DNA of 64,000 nucleotides from Bacteroidales bacterium (GTDB lineage Bacteria; Bacteroidota; Bacteroidia; Bacteroidales; WCHB1-69): NCBI GenBank assembly GCA_017525245.1, contig JAFXTE010000018.1, positions 1 to 64,000 of the forward strand, read 5' to 3'. Shown piece by piece: positions 53,701 to 62,232 of this stretch (position 1 is its first letter; each line of letters starts with the position of its first letter). The notes under the pieces were generated by a model. It saw only the letters and a program-made list of their open reading frames with translations, ran no database searches and was not told where the DNA came from. The position numbers and the translations under genes were made by a program.

Positions 53701-55257
53701 AATTCCAACTTGTTTATGAAATTGGACATTAAGGGGGTGAAATTGATCGATCCCATTATTCCCGATAACTGGTCGAAAGAGTGGGCGTTCCTGCCTTTCG
53801 AGAGGACTTATCCATACACGATTTACCGCTATGGCGGCAACAGCCAGATTATCAATGCTACCGGTCCGCTTGCTTCGCCCATTAAGGTGATTGTGAAGGG
53901 GAGCGGCGGCAAGACCATCCGCAATGTGCCGGTCTATTTCCGGCCGAAGGACGGAGGCACTGTTTCCGACACGTTAGTATATACGAACCAACAGGGTATC
54001 GCCCAGACGCTGTGGACACCCGGCGAGATTTGTGGCGAGCACCAGCTGCATGCTTGTGTCTATAACTGTGAGCAGCAGTTGATTAACGGTTCCCCATTGG
54101 TGTTCAATGCGTATGAGTCCGCTGATTGCGCCAACTCCACGCTCGACTTGCACTATAATGTGTCAGGCAATGTGCTTTCGGTGGTGGCCACGGGAGGTGT
54201 GCCGCCTTACACTTATTCGGTTGACGGCAATGATTTCGTGAGTACCTTGCCGGTGCTGTCGGCCACGGGGAATTACGTCTTGTCGGTGAAGGATGCCCAC
54301 GGTTGTTCCTACTCCATCACCTACGGCAACACGGCGACCTCCACCTGCGACTGGTCAAATTTAGATTTGACTGTGGAGACGCACAACGGTACCCTCACGT
54401 TGGAGGCCACGGGCGGCACCGCCCCTTACCAGTATTCGTTGGAAGGGATTGCATACTCCTCGAACAACGTGTTCACCTCGCTGCCGGCGGGCAATTACAC
54501 GGCCTATGTGCAGGACGCGGCGGGATGCGTTTTCAGCCGGAGCATCTCTATTGAGGAGGGCTCTTCCGGTGCCTCCTCCGACTACAGCCATCCCTGTGCC
54601 GGTGCCGCCACGGTCACCGACTTCGACGGCAACGTCTATCACACAGTGCAGATTGGGCAGCAATGCTGGATGAAAGAGAACATGCGCACCACCCACTACG
54701 CCGATGGAACGTTTATTCCGCTTAATATTGGCAGGTTCTATCCGAACGACAATGCAGGGAATGTTGCAATGTATGGTTGTTTGTACAATTGGTATGTTGC
54801 CACGCGGAATCAAAGTAGTAGTAACAATCCCAGTGGGGTACAAGGTATTTGTCCATACGGATGGCATGTGCCAAGTTCAGATGAATGGTATCAGCTTAAA
54901 AACTATGTTTCTTCCCAACCACAGTGGCTATGTTTAGGAACTATTAGTGCAAAAGCAATAGCTTCACAGTATGGTTGGAATTATTCTTCAAATGCTTGCA
55001 CACCAGGAAATGAGGGCTATTCGAATAATATTACAGGTTTTTCCATTGTTCCGTCAGGATTTTGGAACAATAATGAGTATGTTGATTTTAAATCAGTCGC
55101 ATGGTTTTGGAGTACAAGCTATTATTCGTGCGGTTGGTCTGGAAACGGAGTATGTTTGGCATGTTATTCTCTAAGCTTTAATGGATATAGTTTGGATAGT
55201 GGTGACGGTTATAGTAATAGGTCTCACGGCTATTCCGTCCGCTGCCTCCGCGATTAA
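50770..55257 (+). CDS. FISUMP-domain secreted protein 2, large multidomain
   Basis: A 1495-residue exported protein. Signal peptide MKKITTLIILLLCATTLFA; a head (about 20-135) closely matching FISUMP protein 1 (KFSYQAVVRNASNALV); five NDAGY(I/L)T stalk repeats (about 141-271); a fibronectin-like domain (about 330-425, THIEGLAHNTTYYVRAYASNSVG); Ig-like segments to about 610; an unrecognised beta-rich core of about 500 residues (SLENLDFDWKVKPTLTYDL onward); two SprB-type repeats (about 1120-1270, GGVPPYTYSVDG and GGTAPYQYSLEG); and a C-terminal FISUMP domain (about 1275-1495, ending GYSVRCLRD). Probably a surface adhesin. The interior of the FISUMP domain (about 54710-55230) is much lower in GC than the rest, as if replaced by a cassette. 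Confidence 0.87.
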   Translation: MKKITTLIILLLCATTLFAQAPEKFSYQAVVRNASNALVTDAQVGVRVSILQGSASGNAVYVETHSANANANGLLTVEIGGGSVQQGVFADIDWANGPYFLKTETDPNGGSSYTVTSTQQLLSVPYALYAKEAGNVPQNVGELTNDAGYLTDYTETDPQFNAWDKDYNDLINTPEIPTIPNNVSTFINDAGYITMDSVPTIPTNVSTFTNDAGYITQADVPGSLDIPTNVSAFVNDAGYITSNDIPDIPAVPTNVSQLNNDAGYITMNSIPTGLAGSNTGDIMYWDAATSTWIMMPAGSSGQVLTVENGVPVWANLPEYATMTLPPTVTTSAPSEVTQASALCGGVVTNDGNVQLTACGVCWSTHHFPTVADAHTENDLTVSAFTSHIEGLAHNTTYYVRAYASNSVGTTYGAEMTFTTADIPSGSVTMPAPCSADTNTTWHPTLGSGSTLCAGTDSVELTLNNYQYGGIQWQYSLDTVSWFDISGATSSHLTYFPEQTQFVRAAVSYANCPTEYSAVKLLQKAPLAYAGISRTVSNGDTVHLQANTEEGATGSWQILQGTNGLFTNASAPDTKFYGSDSLYRLRWTLTNSCGVSSDDISVRYVQTVLSDKVVMVDTTDIIFSDSAQMAQGFYMISFSDPNIVIGDSTILVSLINGGFLRRVDSWSMSNDTTYAMYTSQATLVDMLQSGVIQLGDISGVNAVDSTEQNAPEQNVRVLDHIPTREELRSNPSLTRSGTVFVLRADMEQPDGSRINLLHRSGSQDGTDVTNEVEFNKISWFGTKNLSDFDISLENLDFDWKVKPTLTYDLSQQCLKFGIYNANFTLTADLVSFVTASGQLNIVDWDIVKGTVLFAIPIAGVPIPFDLDYGINFGLQGSLDITETMRHRLTATASFTRGVRYYVKTDNYELDKNQSGNTNIELVSDNTVITADLKATIAAYGHLKLLLLAGPRFQMGYTAKIKYCHSMPPSTHSAWKGNINSNLFMKLDIKGVKLIDPIIPDNWSKEWAFLPFERTYPYTIYRYGGNSQIINATGPLASPIKVIVKGSGGKTIRNVPVYFRPKDGGTVSDTLVYTNQQGIAQTLWTPGEICGEHQLHACVYNCEQQLINGSPLVFNAYESADCANSTLDLHYNVSGNVLSVVATGGVPPYTYSVDGNDFVSTLPVLSATGNYVLSVKDAHGCSYSITYGNTATSTCDWSNLDLTVETHNGTLTLEATGGTAPYQYSLEGIAYSSNNVFTSLPAGNYTAYVQDAAGCVFSRSISIEEGSSGASSDYSHPCAGAATVTDFDGNVYHTVQIGQQCWMKENMRTTHYADGTFIPLNIGRFYPNDNAGNVAMYGCLYNWYVATRNQSSSNNPSGVQGICPYGWHVPSSDEWYQLKNYVSSQPQWLCLGTISAKAIASQYGWNYSSNACTPGNEGYSNNITGFSIVPSGFWNNNEYVDFKSVAWFWSTSYYSCGWSGNGVCLACYSLSFNGYSLDSGDGYSNRSHGYSVRCLRD

Positions 55258-55292
55258 ATTCTGCATTCATAATTCAACATTCTGCATTACAA
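55258..55292. repeat. Heptamer array starting at the FISUMP 2 stop codon
   Basis: ATTCTGC, ATTCATA, ATTCAAC, ATTCTGC, ATTACAA begin on the base after the stop codon. Confidence 0.8.
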
Positions 55293-55324
55293 AAGGGCGT
55301 GGCCGTTGCAGCTGCGCCCTTTTT
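55291..55324 (+). terminator. Terminator after FISUMP protein 2
   Basis: AAAAGGGCG (55291-55299) pairs with CGCCCTTTT (55315-55323) and continues into T. It sits between two heptamer arrays of roughly complementary sequence, so a longer outer pairing is possible. Confidence 0.8.
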
Positions 55325-55325
55325 A

Positions 55326-55353
55326 ATTATGAATTATGAATGTTGAATGTTTT
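55326..55353. repeat. Heptamer array after the terminator
   Basis: ATTATGA, ATTATGA, ATGTTGA, ATGTTTT; roughly the complement of the array at 55258-55292. Confidence 0.75.
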
Positions 55354-55366
55354 TTTTGGGGGGGGG
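55350..55366. repeat. Homopolymer junction T8-G9
   Basis: Eight T (55350-55357) run directly into nine G (55358-55366). Such tracts slip readily in replication and sequencing. Confidence 0.8.
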
Positions 55367-55601
55367 CGTGGTTGATTCATGGTGATTTTTGTGTATTTCA
55401 TGGTTAATGTCTGCGTTGGAGGGAGGTGTAGACGCAAAATTTTGCGTCTCTGCGACAAGGGCAGGTGACAAAAATCGTCAATCCGGATACGCCGAAAATG
55501 CAACATACGTGTCGTTTCGTGCCCAAAACAATCAGTTAATTTCAAAAAAATCAAATCTCAAAAAAATATTAACAAGATAGCGGTGCATATAGGAAAAAGT
55601 A
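55367..55601. other. Intergenic region before the DUF5618-like gene
   Basis: Contains a period-7-like stretch (GATTCAT, GGTGATT, TTTGTGT, ATTTCAT, GGTTAAT), a GTAGAGACG-type palindrome (55428-55452) and AT-rich sequence up to the promoter. I see no gene. Confidence 0.5.
55428..55452. repeat. GTAGAGACG-type palindrome, partly decayed
   Basis: GACGCAAAA and its complement form a perfect 18-bp centre (55431-55448), the same centre as at 34880, but the left arm has lost two bases of GTAGAGAC. Confidence 0.75.
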
Positions 55602-55609
55602 TATCTTTG
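55602..55609 (+). promoter_or_regulatory. -7 box of the DUF5618-like gene
   Basis: TATCTTTG, 36 bases before the start codon. Confidence 0.6.
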
Positions 55610-55645
55610 CGGCGGTAAATATATCGTTTATCAAAACCAAAGAAA

Positions 55646-56068
55646 ATGGAAGAAATAATTAACACCAATCCTATCGCGGAAGCCCGCCGATACGTGGCCA
55701 ACGCCGAAGAAGTTATTAAAAAAGCCAAATATGACCCTGAAACAAAGTCCTACTTGGACAGCAAGTACATCAAGATGGCCGGTGACACACTGTGGAAAGG
55801 CTGCCTCATCGCCCTTGATGCGGTTTTGCATGTCCGTACTGGTAAGGGTCGCCCGTCTATCGAGAAGTACAGGGAGGCTGCAAAAAAACGCGACGGAAAG
55901 CTGTTGCGGTTTATAAACCTTGGATACAACTTGATGCACTTGACGATGGGCTATGATGGAGACAGAAACAAAAAAGTCTGTGAAACGGGCTTTGAAAGAG
56001 CCAACGCCATCATCGACCATTGCGAGATGCTGCTCCCTCTTCCCTTGCGAGTCCGAGGTTCCGCTTGA
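55646..56068 (+). CDS. Small alpha-helical protein, DUF5618-like
   Basis: A 140-residue cytoplasmic protein, mainly helical: NPIAEARRYVANAEEVIKKA, DSKYIKMAGDTLWKGCLIALDAVL, RPSIEKYREAAKKRDGKLLRFINLGYNLMHLTMGYDGDRNKKVCETGFERANAIIDHC. The pattern suggests a HEPN-like or four-helix bundle and, from memory, resembles DUF5618. HEPN-type proteins are often toxins or nucleotide-binding partners, but no catalytic R-x4-6-H motif is clear, so no function is assigned. It stands alone with its own promoter. Confidence 0.75.
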   Translation: MEEIINTNPIAEARRYVANAEEVIKKAKYDPETKSYLDSKYIKMAGDTLWKGCLIALDAVLHVRTGKGRPSIEKYREAAKKRDGKLLRFINLGYNLMHLTMGYDGDRNKKVCETGFERANAIIDHCEMLLPLPLRVRGSA

Positions 56069-56163
56069 CAGGACAATGCCTGTCTTTTTTGTTATTGCAG
56101 TGAGTGTCGGTAACGCGTATCGTTTTCGCTCCAGCAGAATAGTGAAGCGATACAAAAAATTCG

Positions 56164-56171
56164 TACCTTTG
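56164..56171 (+). promoter_or_regulatory. -7 box of the DPP4-type peptidase gene
   Basis: TACCTTTG, 35 bases before the start codon at 56207. Confidence 0.6.
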
Positions 56172-56206
56172 CGCCATTGTTTGTACGAATTTATAAAACA
56201 TTGAAT

Positions 56207-58339
56207 ATGAAAAGAATTACCTTGTTATTTAGCATCCTTTCCCTGATGCTTTTGGCTCCCGTTTTCGGTCAGACCATCGATTTCACCAAACGCTACGTCA
56301 TCGACAACATCCGTGGCATCGCGTGGCAACCTGGCACCGACATGTATTCCTATATAGATGATGACAGGAATCTGATGCTGGTGAATCCCAAAAACGGCAA
56401 AGAAACCATGTTTTTCGCTGCTGCATCGCAAAAAGCGCATGAGATTTCCAGCCCTTACGGTTACGAGTGGCTTGACGCCAATACCCTTTATTTCCCCAGT
56501 GACCACAAAACCGTGAACGTGGTGAAAGGCAAAATCACCACCGCCGAGTTCGACAAAGTCGATTGGGACGATGTGATTGATCAAGATATCAAGAACAAGG
56601 TGTTCGTCATCAAGAACGACAAAGGCGTCTTCGTGGAGAGCGCGTTGAACGGCTACAAGCCGGTGCTGCTCTGTCCCGACACTGGCAAAAACATCGTCTT
56701 CGGCGAATCTGTGCACCGCAGTGAGTGGGGCATCAACGAAGGACAGTACATCTCCCCGAACGGCAACTTCATCGCCTTCTACCGCATGGACGAGAGCATG
56801 GTGGAGGATTACCCGCTCGTGAACACAGGCACGCCCATCGCAACGGTCGAGAACATCAAATACCCGATGGCCGGTCGCACCTCCCACGTGGTGACCCTCG
56901 GCATCTTCGACGTGGCCAAATCCGCTGAGAAAGGTGCTCCTGTATACCATTATATCCAAACCGACAAAGCTGACGGCGAGTTCCTGACCAACGTCACTTT
57001 CTCCCCCGACGAAAAATACATCTACATTTCGCACCTCAACCGCGAACAGAACCACGCCAAACTGATTCGATATGATCTGCAAACCGGTAAGAAACTGTCC
57101 ACCCTCATTGAAGAGCGTGATAACCGTTACGTGGAACCGACTCAGCGCATGATATTCATGAAAAACGGCGATTTCCTCTGGTTCAGCGACCGCGACGGCT
57201 GGAACCATCTTTATTGGTACAGCGCTGATATGAAATTTTTTAAGAAGGTGGTGGATGGTAATTTTGACATTATCGAGTACTACGGCATGGACAAAGACGA
57301 GAAAAATATCTATTTTACGGCGTCTTTGGAAAAACCTGTGAATCAATACGTTTGTAAAGTAAATCTCAATACGGGCATCGGCAAAAACACGCTTACTTGT
57401 CTGGCCCACGCGGATGGTGTTCATCGCCCCGTCTTCAGCGAATCAAAAAACTATTTCATCGACTATTTCAGCAATCCGACCACGCCTCGCACTATCTCTC
57501 TGGTAGATAATAAAGGTAAGACACTCAAGACGTTACTTACAGCGAAAAGCCCATTTGGTGTGATGAAGTTGGGCGATACCCAAATTTTCCCCATCGTGAA
57601 CAAGGAGGGCGATTCACTCTGGTGTCGCATGATCACGCCTCCAAACATGGACAAGAGCAAAAAATACCCTGTGTTTATGTACGTTTACGGCGGTCCGCAT
57701 TCACAATTGGTGACCAACCAGTACCTCTCCGGCGGACTTTTCCTCGAATTTATGGCGCAACAGGGCTACATCGTCTTCACGCTCGACAACCGTGGCACGC
57801 AGAATCGTGGCGCGGAGTTTGAGAAGTGCATCCACCGCAACTTGGGCGTGCGCGAGGTGGAAGACCAGATGTGCGGTGTAGAATACTTGAAATCACTGCC
57901 TTACGTGGATGCCGACCGCATCGGTCTGGATGGCTGGAGCTACGGCGGCTTCATGGTGTTGTCGCTGATTACCGCGCACCCCGATGTCTTCAAGGCGGCC
58001 TCTTGCGGCGGTCCAGTGGTCAACTGGGAATGGTACGAGGTGATGTACGGCGAGCGCTACATGGACACCCCGCAAGAAAACCCGTCAGGTTACGAGAATG
58101 CCAACATTATCCCAAAAATCAAGAACGTGAAATGTCCGTTGTTGGTGATGCACGGCGCGCAGGACCACACGGTGGTGCAACAGCACACGTTGGAGCTGCT
58201 CCGCCAGGCCGTCAGCGATGACATCGAGCTCGAATACTTCGTCTATACCGTCCACGACCACAACGTCATCGGACCCGAGCGCAGACACCTCTACAACAAA
58301 CTGTTGCGTTTCCACAACCAGAACACCAAGGGCGAATGA
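56207..58339 (+). CDS. S9B-family dipeptidyl peptidase (DPP4 type)
   Basis: A 710-residue exported serine peptidase. Signal peptide MKRITLLFSILSLMLLAPVFG; an eight-bladed beta-propeller domain (about 30-470; DFLWFSDRDGWNHLYWY, FSPDEKYIYISHLNREQNH); and an alpha/beta-hydrolase domain with nucleophile Ser578 in DGWSYGGFM, Asp in MHGAQDHTV and His near YTVHDHNVIG. YRMDESMVEDYPLV corresponds to the propeller element that holds the substrate N-terminus. It would release X-Pro (or X-Ala) dipeptides in the periplasm, complementing DPP7. The ATG at 56207 gives the signal peptide; an upstream in-frame ATG (56177) lies near the promoter. thpR overlaps its stop by 4 bases. Confidence 0.94.
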   Translation: MKRITLLFSILSLMLLAPVFGQTIDFTKRYVIDNIRGIAWQPGTDMYSYIDDDRNLMLVNPKNGKETMFFAAASQKAHEISSPYGYEWLDANTLYFPSDHKTVNVVKGKITTAEFDKVDWDDVIDQDIKNKVFVIKNDKGVFVESALNGYKPVLLCPDTGKNIVFGESVHRSEWGINEGQYISPNGNFIAFYRMDESMVEDYPLVNTGTPIATVENIKYPMAGRTSHVVTLGIFDVAKSAEKGAPVYHYIQTDKADGEFLTNVTFSPDEKYIYISHLNREQNHAKLIRYDLQTGKKLSTLIEERDNRYVEPTQRMIFMKNGDFLWFSDRDGWNHLYWYSADMKFFKKVVDGNFDIIEYYGMDKDEKNIYFTASLEKPVNQYVCKVNLNTGIGKNTLTCLAHADGVHRPVFSESKNYFIDYFSNPTTPRTISLVDNKGKTLKTLLTAKSPFGVMKLGDTQIFPIVNKEGDSLWCRMITPPNMDKSKKYPVFMYVYGGPHSQLVTNQYLSGGLFLEFMAQQGYIVFTLDNRGTQNRGAEFEKCIHRNLGVREVEDQMCGVEYLKSLPYVDADRIGLDGWSYGGFMVLSLITAHPDVFKAASCGGPVVNWEWYEVMYGERYMDTPQENPSGYENANIIPKIKNVKCPLLVMHGAQDHTVVQQHTLELLRQAVSDDIELEYFVYTVHDHNVIGPERRHLYNKLLRFHNQNTKGE

Positions 58340-58908
58340 AACGACTGTTTATAGCCACACCGATAATCACGCTTTCGGCGGAGATCCAAAAAATCTCTGC
58401 CGATTTGCGTTTTCGTCTGCGCCACGACGACATCGTTTGGGTGAAGGGGGAGGTGCAGCATCTGACAATGCGGTTTTTGGGAGCGACCCCGCCGCAGCTT
58501 GAGGCCGGCACGCGAAGGGCGCTTGCGGACGCGTGTGCCAATCACGCACCATTCACACTAACAATCAACAAGATAGGAGTCTTCGGCAGTCATTATCATC
58601 CAAAAGTACTATGGCTGGGATTTAATCATTTCGAGCCATTCAAGGCTGTGTTCGAGGATTTGGAACCGAGGCTGCAATCACTTGGTTTTGAGCCGAATAA
58701 CGGCAATTTCGTACCGCACATCACACTGGGCCGAATCAAAAACCTGCATTCCAAAGACAAATTCTGGGAAAGCGTTGAAGCGGTGCAGCAACAACCATTT
58801 GCACAGGAGTTGCAAATCTCATCCTTGAATCTGTATCAGAGTTTCCTGCATAAAGAAGGACCGGAATATAAGGTGATCAGTTCGGCACGTCTAACAAATA
58901 AAATTTAG
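58336..58908 (+). CDS. thpR: RNA 2',3'-cyclic phosphodiesterase
   Basis: A 190-residue cytoplasmic 2H phosphoesterase with the two catalytic motifs HLTMRFLG and HITLGRIK about 80 residues apart. It opens 2',3'-cyclic phosphate ends of RNA (LigT/ThpR family). Its ATG overlaps the stop codon of the DPP4-type gene (ATGA), so the two are translationally coupled although their functions appear unrelated. A heptamer array starts 5 bases after its stop. Confidence 0.93.
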   Translation: MKRLFIATPIITLSAEIQKISADLRFRLRHDDIVWVKGEVQHLTMRFLGATPPQLEAGTRRALADACANHAPFTLTINKIGVFGSHYHPKVLWLGFNHFEPFKAVFEDLEPRLQSLGFEPNNGNFVPHITLGRIKNLHSKDKFWESVEAVQQQPFAQELQISSLNLYQSFLHKEGPEYKVISSARLTNKI

Positions 58909-58913
58909 AAACA

Positions 58914-58948
58914 TCAGCCAACTGCCAAAAGCTAAAAGCCAATAGCCA
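58914..58948. repeat. Heptamer array between convergent thpR and CNNM genes
   Basis: TCAGCCA, ACTGCCA, AAAGCTA, AAAGCCA, ATAGCCA occupy nearly all of the 43-base gap between two stop codons. Confidence 0.8.
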
Positions 58949-58951
58949 GCC

Positions 58952-60019
58952 CTACTCCTTCGGAGCAACGGAGGCATTCTCCGTGTGTTTGTGGCGTTTC
59001 TGGCGTTGTTGCCAGCGCTCGCGGGCGTACTGTTGCATATCCGAGACCTCGTCGCTCTCGTCAATAATCTCCAACCCGAAGACCGTTTCTATGATGTCTT
59101 CCATCGTCAAGATTCCCTGGAAGCAACCGTACTCGTCAATAATCAGCGCAATTTGCGACTTCTGCTTCAGCATGGAATCCCAGATGTCGCTGATGGACTT
59201 GTCTTCGCTGAAGAAGGGCATCTCGCGTTTTATCTCGCCCAAAGTCATGTTGAACTTGTCCTCGGCGAGGTTTTCCAACGCATCATCACGGAGCACGTAG
59301 CCGGTGATGTATTCGGGCGACTCGGCATATACGGGGATTCTGGAGAAATGGTCGTATTTGTCATCGTCGTAATACTCGCGCAGGGTCATGCTTTCCGGCG
59401 CCGTGGAGGCCACCACGCGGGGCGTCATCACCTCCTCCGCCTTCACATTGTCCAGCTTGATGATATTCTGGATGATCTTGTTCTCGTCTTTTTCGATGAC
59501 GCCTTCCTCCTCGCCCACGTTGGCGATGGCGAGCACCTCTTCGCGGCTCACCACGGCATCCTGTTCCTTCTTGGTTATCAGATGGCTTACCAGCTCGACC
59601 AGTTTCACGAACGGGAACATCAGCACAATCAGCACGCGGATGGTCTTGCATGTAAAGCCCATCAGACTCTTCCAGCGGGTTGTCCCGATGGTTTTAGGGA
59701 TGATTTCGGCAAAAATGAGGATGAGGATAGTAGTGATGGCGGAGACAAGGCCGAACCAGCGGCTTCCGAACAGAAGGGTGGCCTGCTGGCCCACGCCGGC
59801 CGCACCGATGGTGTTGGCAATGGTGTTCAGCGACAGAATGGCCGCCAGGGGACGCTCCGTGTCAGTCTTGTACTGCTTGAACAACGTGGCGGGCTTGTAC
59901 CCTTCCTCCTCGCGCATCAGAATGTATGAAATCGGTGTGGACAGCAGACTCGACTCCAGTGTAGAGCAAAGAAAAGAGATGGCCATCGCACCCAGTAAGA
60001 AGACTAATAATAAGGTCAT
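58952..60019 (-). CDS. CNNM/CorC-family membrane protein with CBS domains
   Basis: A 355-residue inner-membrane protein: DUF21 (CNNM) transmembrane domain at about 1-180 (LLVFLLGAMAISFLCSTLESSLLSTP, AEIIPKTIGTTRWK) and a pair of CBS domains at about 195-330 (VKAEEVMTPRVVAS, SRIPVYAESPEYITGYVLRDD, IDEYGCFQGILTMEDIIETVFG), ending in a charged tail without the usual CorC_HlyC domain. CNNM proteins are implicated in magnesium or other cation transport, with CBS domains binding nucleotides. The ATG at 60019 is chosen because the -7 box lies 22 bases before it. Confidence 0.92.
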   Translation of the reverse strand: MTLLLVFLLGAMAISFLCSTLESSLLSTPISYILMREEEGYKPATLFKQYKTDTERPLAAILSLNTIANTIGAAGVGQQATLLFGSRWFGLVSAITTILILIFAEIIPKTIGTTRWKSLMGFTCKTIRVLIVLMFPFVKLVELVSHLITKKEQDAVVSREEVLAIANVGEEEGVIEKDENKIIQNIIKLDNVKAEEVMTPRVVASTAPESMTLREYYDDDKYDHFSRIPVYAESPEYITGYVLRDDALENLAEDKFNMTLGEIKREMPFFSEDKSISDIWDSMLKQKSQIALIIDEYGCFQGILTMEDIIETVFGLEIIDESDEVSDMQQYARERWQQRQKRHKHTENASVAPKE

Positions 60020-60041
60020 TATGGTTTTTAAAAAATCGGGG

Positions 60042-60049
60042 CAAAAATA
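60042..60049 (-). promoter_or_regulatory. -7 box of the CNNM gene
   Basis: TATTTTTG on the minus strand, 22 bases before the ATG at 60019. Confidence 0.6.
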
Positions 60050-60093
60050 CGAAAAATGTACATTGCCCAAGAGGTTCATTTATAATATTTTTG

Positions 60094-60149
60094 AGCTGTT
60101 GGCTGTTAGCTGTTGGCCTATGGCTTTTAGCTATTAGCTTTTGGCTATT
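60094..60149. repeat. Longest pure heptamer array (AGCTGTT/GGCTTTT family)
   Basis: Eight units: AGCTGTT, GGCTGTT, AGCTGTT, GGCCTAT, GGCTTTT, AGCTATT, AGCTTTT, GGCTATT. The second half uses the same unit as the queC array at 23039. Confidence 0.85.
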
Positions 60150-60166
60150 TGGCAGTATAAACAAAA

Positions 60167-60188
60167 AGAGACGCTACATCGCGTCTCT
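60167..60188 (-). terminator. GTAGAGACG-type hairpin serving as tRNA terminator
   Basis: AGAGACGC (60167-60174) pairs with GCGTCTCT (60181-60188). On the minus strand it is followed by TTTTTGTTT, just downstream of the tRNA gene. It carries the arms of the dispersed palindrome family. Confidence 0.8.
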
Positions 60189-60196
60189 ATGGATTG

Positions 60197-60269
60197 AGCG
60201 GAAAACGAGACTCGAACTCGCGACCCCAACCTTGGCAAGGTTGTGCTCTACCAACTGAGCTACTTCCGC
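60197..60269 (-). tRNA. tRNA-Gly (anticodon GCC)
   Basis: On the minus strand a 73-base cloverleaf: acceptor GCGGAAG with TTTCCGC (one G-U pair), D arm GCTCAGTTGGTAGAGC, anticodon stem CAACC/GGTTG with loop TTGCCAA (anticodon GCC at 60234-60236), T arm with GTTCGAGTC. CCA is not encoded. Confidence 0.97.
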
Positions 60270-60360
60270 TTGGGAAATCGGCGGCAAAAATACACTTTTT
60301 TTGATATGGTACGACATTTTAAGAAAAATTTTTTTTGATGCTGTTTGTCGGTATTTTTTT

Positions 60361-60368
60361 TATCTTTG
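60361..60368 (+). promoter_or_regulatory. -7 box of atpDC
   Basis: TATCTTTG, 43 bases before the atpD start codon. Confidence 0.65.
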
Positions 60369-60384
60369 GCGGCTCAAATTTTAA

Positions 60385-61917
<1,533 letters not shown>

Positions 61918-61923
61918 CGGACT

Positions 61924-62160
61924 ATGAAGTTAGAGATTATCACCCCCAGCAACACCCTGTTCTCCGGCGATGTAACACTGGTACAGCTTCCTGGCATTGA
62001 TGGCTTGTTTGAAATCCTCAAGTCACATGCCCCGCTGGTTTCCGCCTTGAAGGAGGGGCGTGTGAAAGTGGAAGAGACTCAAGGTCAAACACAGTATTTT
62101 GATATTCGCGGCGGCGTTGTCGAAGTAAACCACGATAAAATTCTGTTGTTGGCAGAGTAA
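61924..62160 (+). CDS. atpC: F1 ATP synthase subunit epsilon (short form)
   Basis: A 78-residue protein with the N-terminal beta-sandwich of epsilon: MKLEIITPSNTLFSGDVTLVQLPGIDGLFEILKSHAPLVSALKEGRVKV, then IRGGVVEVNHDKILLLAE. It ends there, lacking the C-terminal helical pair of about 50 residues that inhibits ATP hydrolysis in other bacteria. It starts 6 bases after atpD. Confidence 0.95.
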   Translation: MKLEIITPSNTLFSGDVTLVQLPGIDGLFEILKSHAPLVSALKEGRVKVEETQGQTQYFDIRGGVVEVNHDKILLLAE

Positions 62161-62202
62161 CTGGAATAAAAGAGTCGGTTATATAACAGAACGTTTCAAT
62201 TA

Positions 62203-62232
62203 AGGGACGGGCGTAATTGCCTGCCCCTATTT
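62203..62232. terminator. Hairpin between convergent atpC and CDF genes
   Basis: AGGGACGGGC (62203-62212) pairs imperfectly (two mismatches) with GCCTGCCCCT (62219-62228), followed by ATTTTG. It overlaps the stop codon of the minus-strand gene and could act in both directions. Confidence 0.6.

Noticed and set aside
54600-55257. FISUMP domain as target of a diversity-generating retroelement
   Set aside because: No reverse transcriptase, accessory gene or template repeat is visible nearby; low GC spans the whole interior instead of isolated adenine-linked positions.
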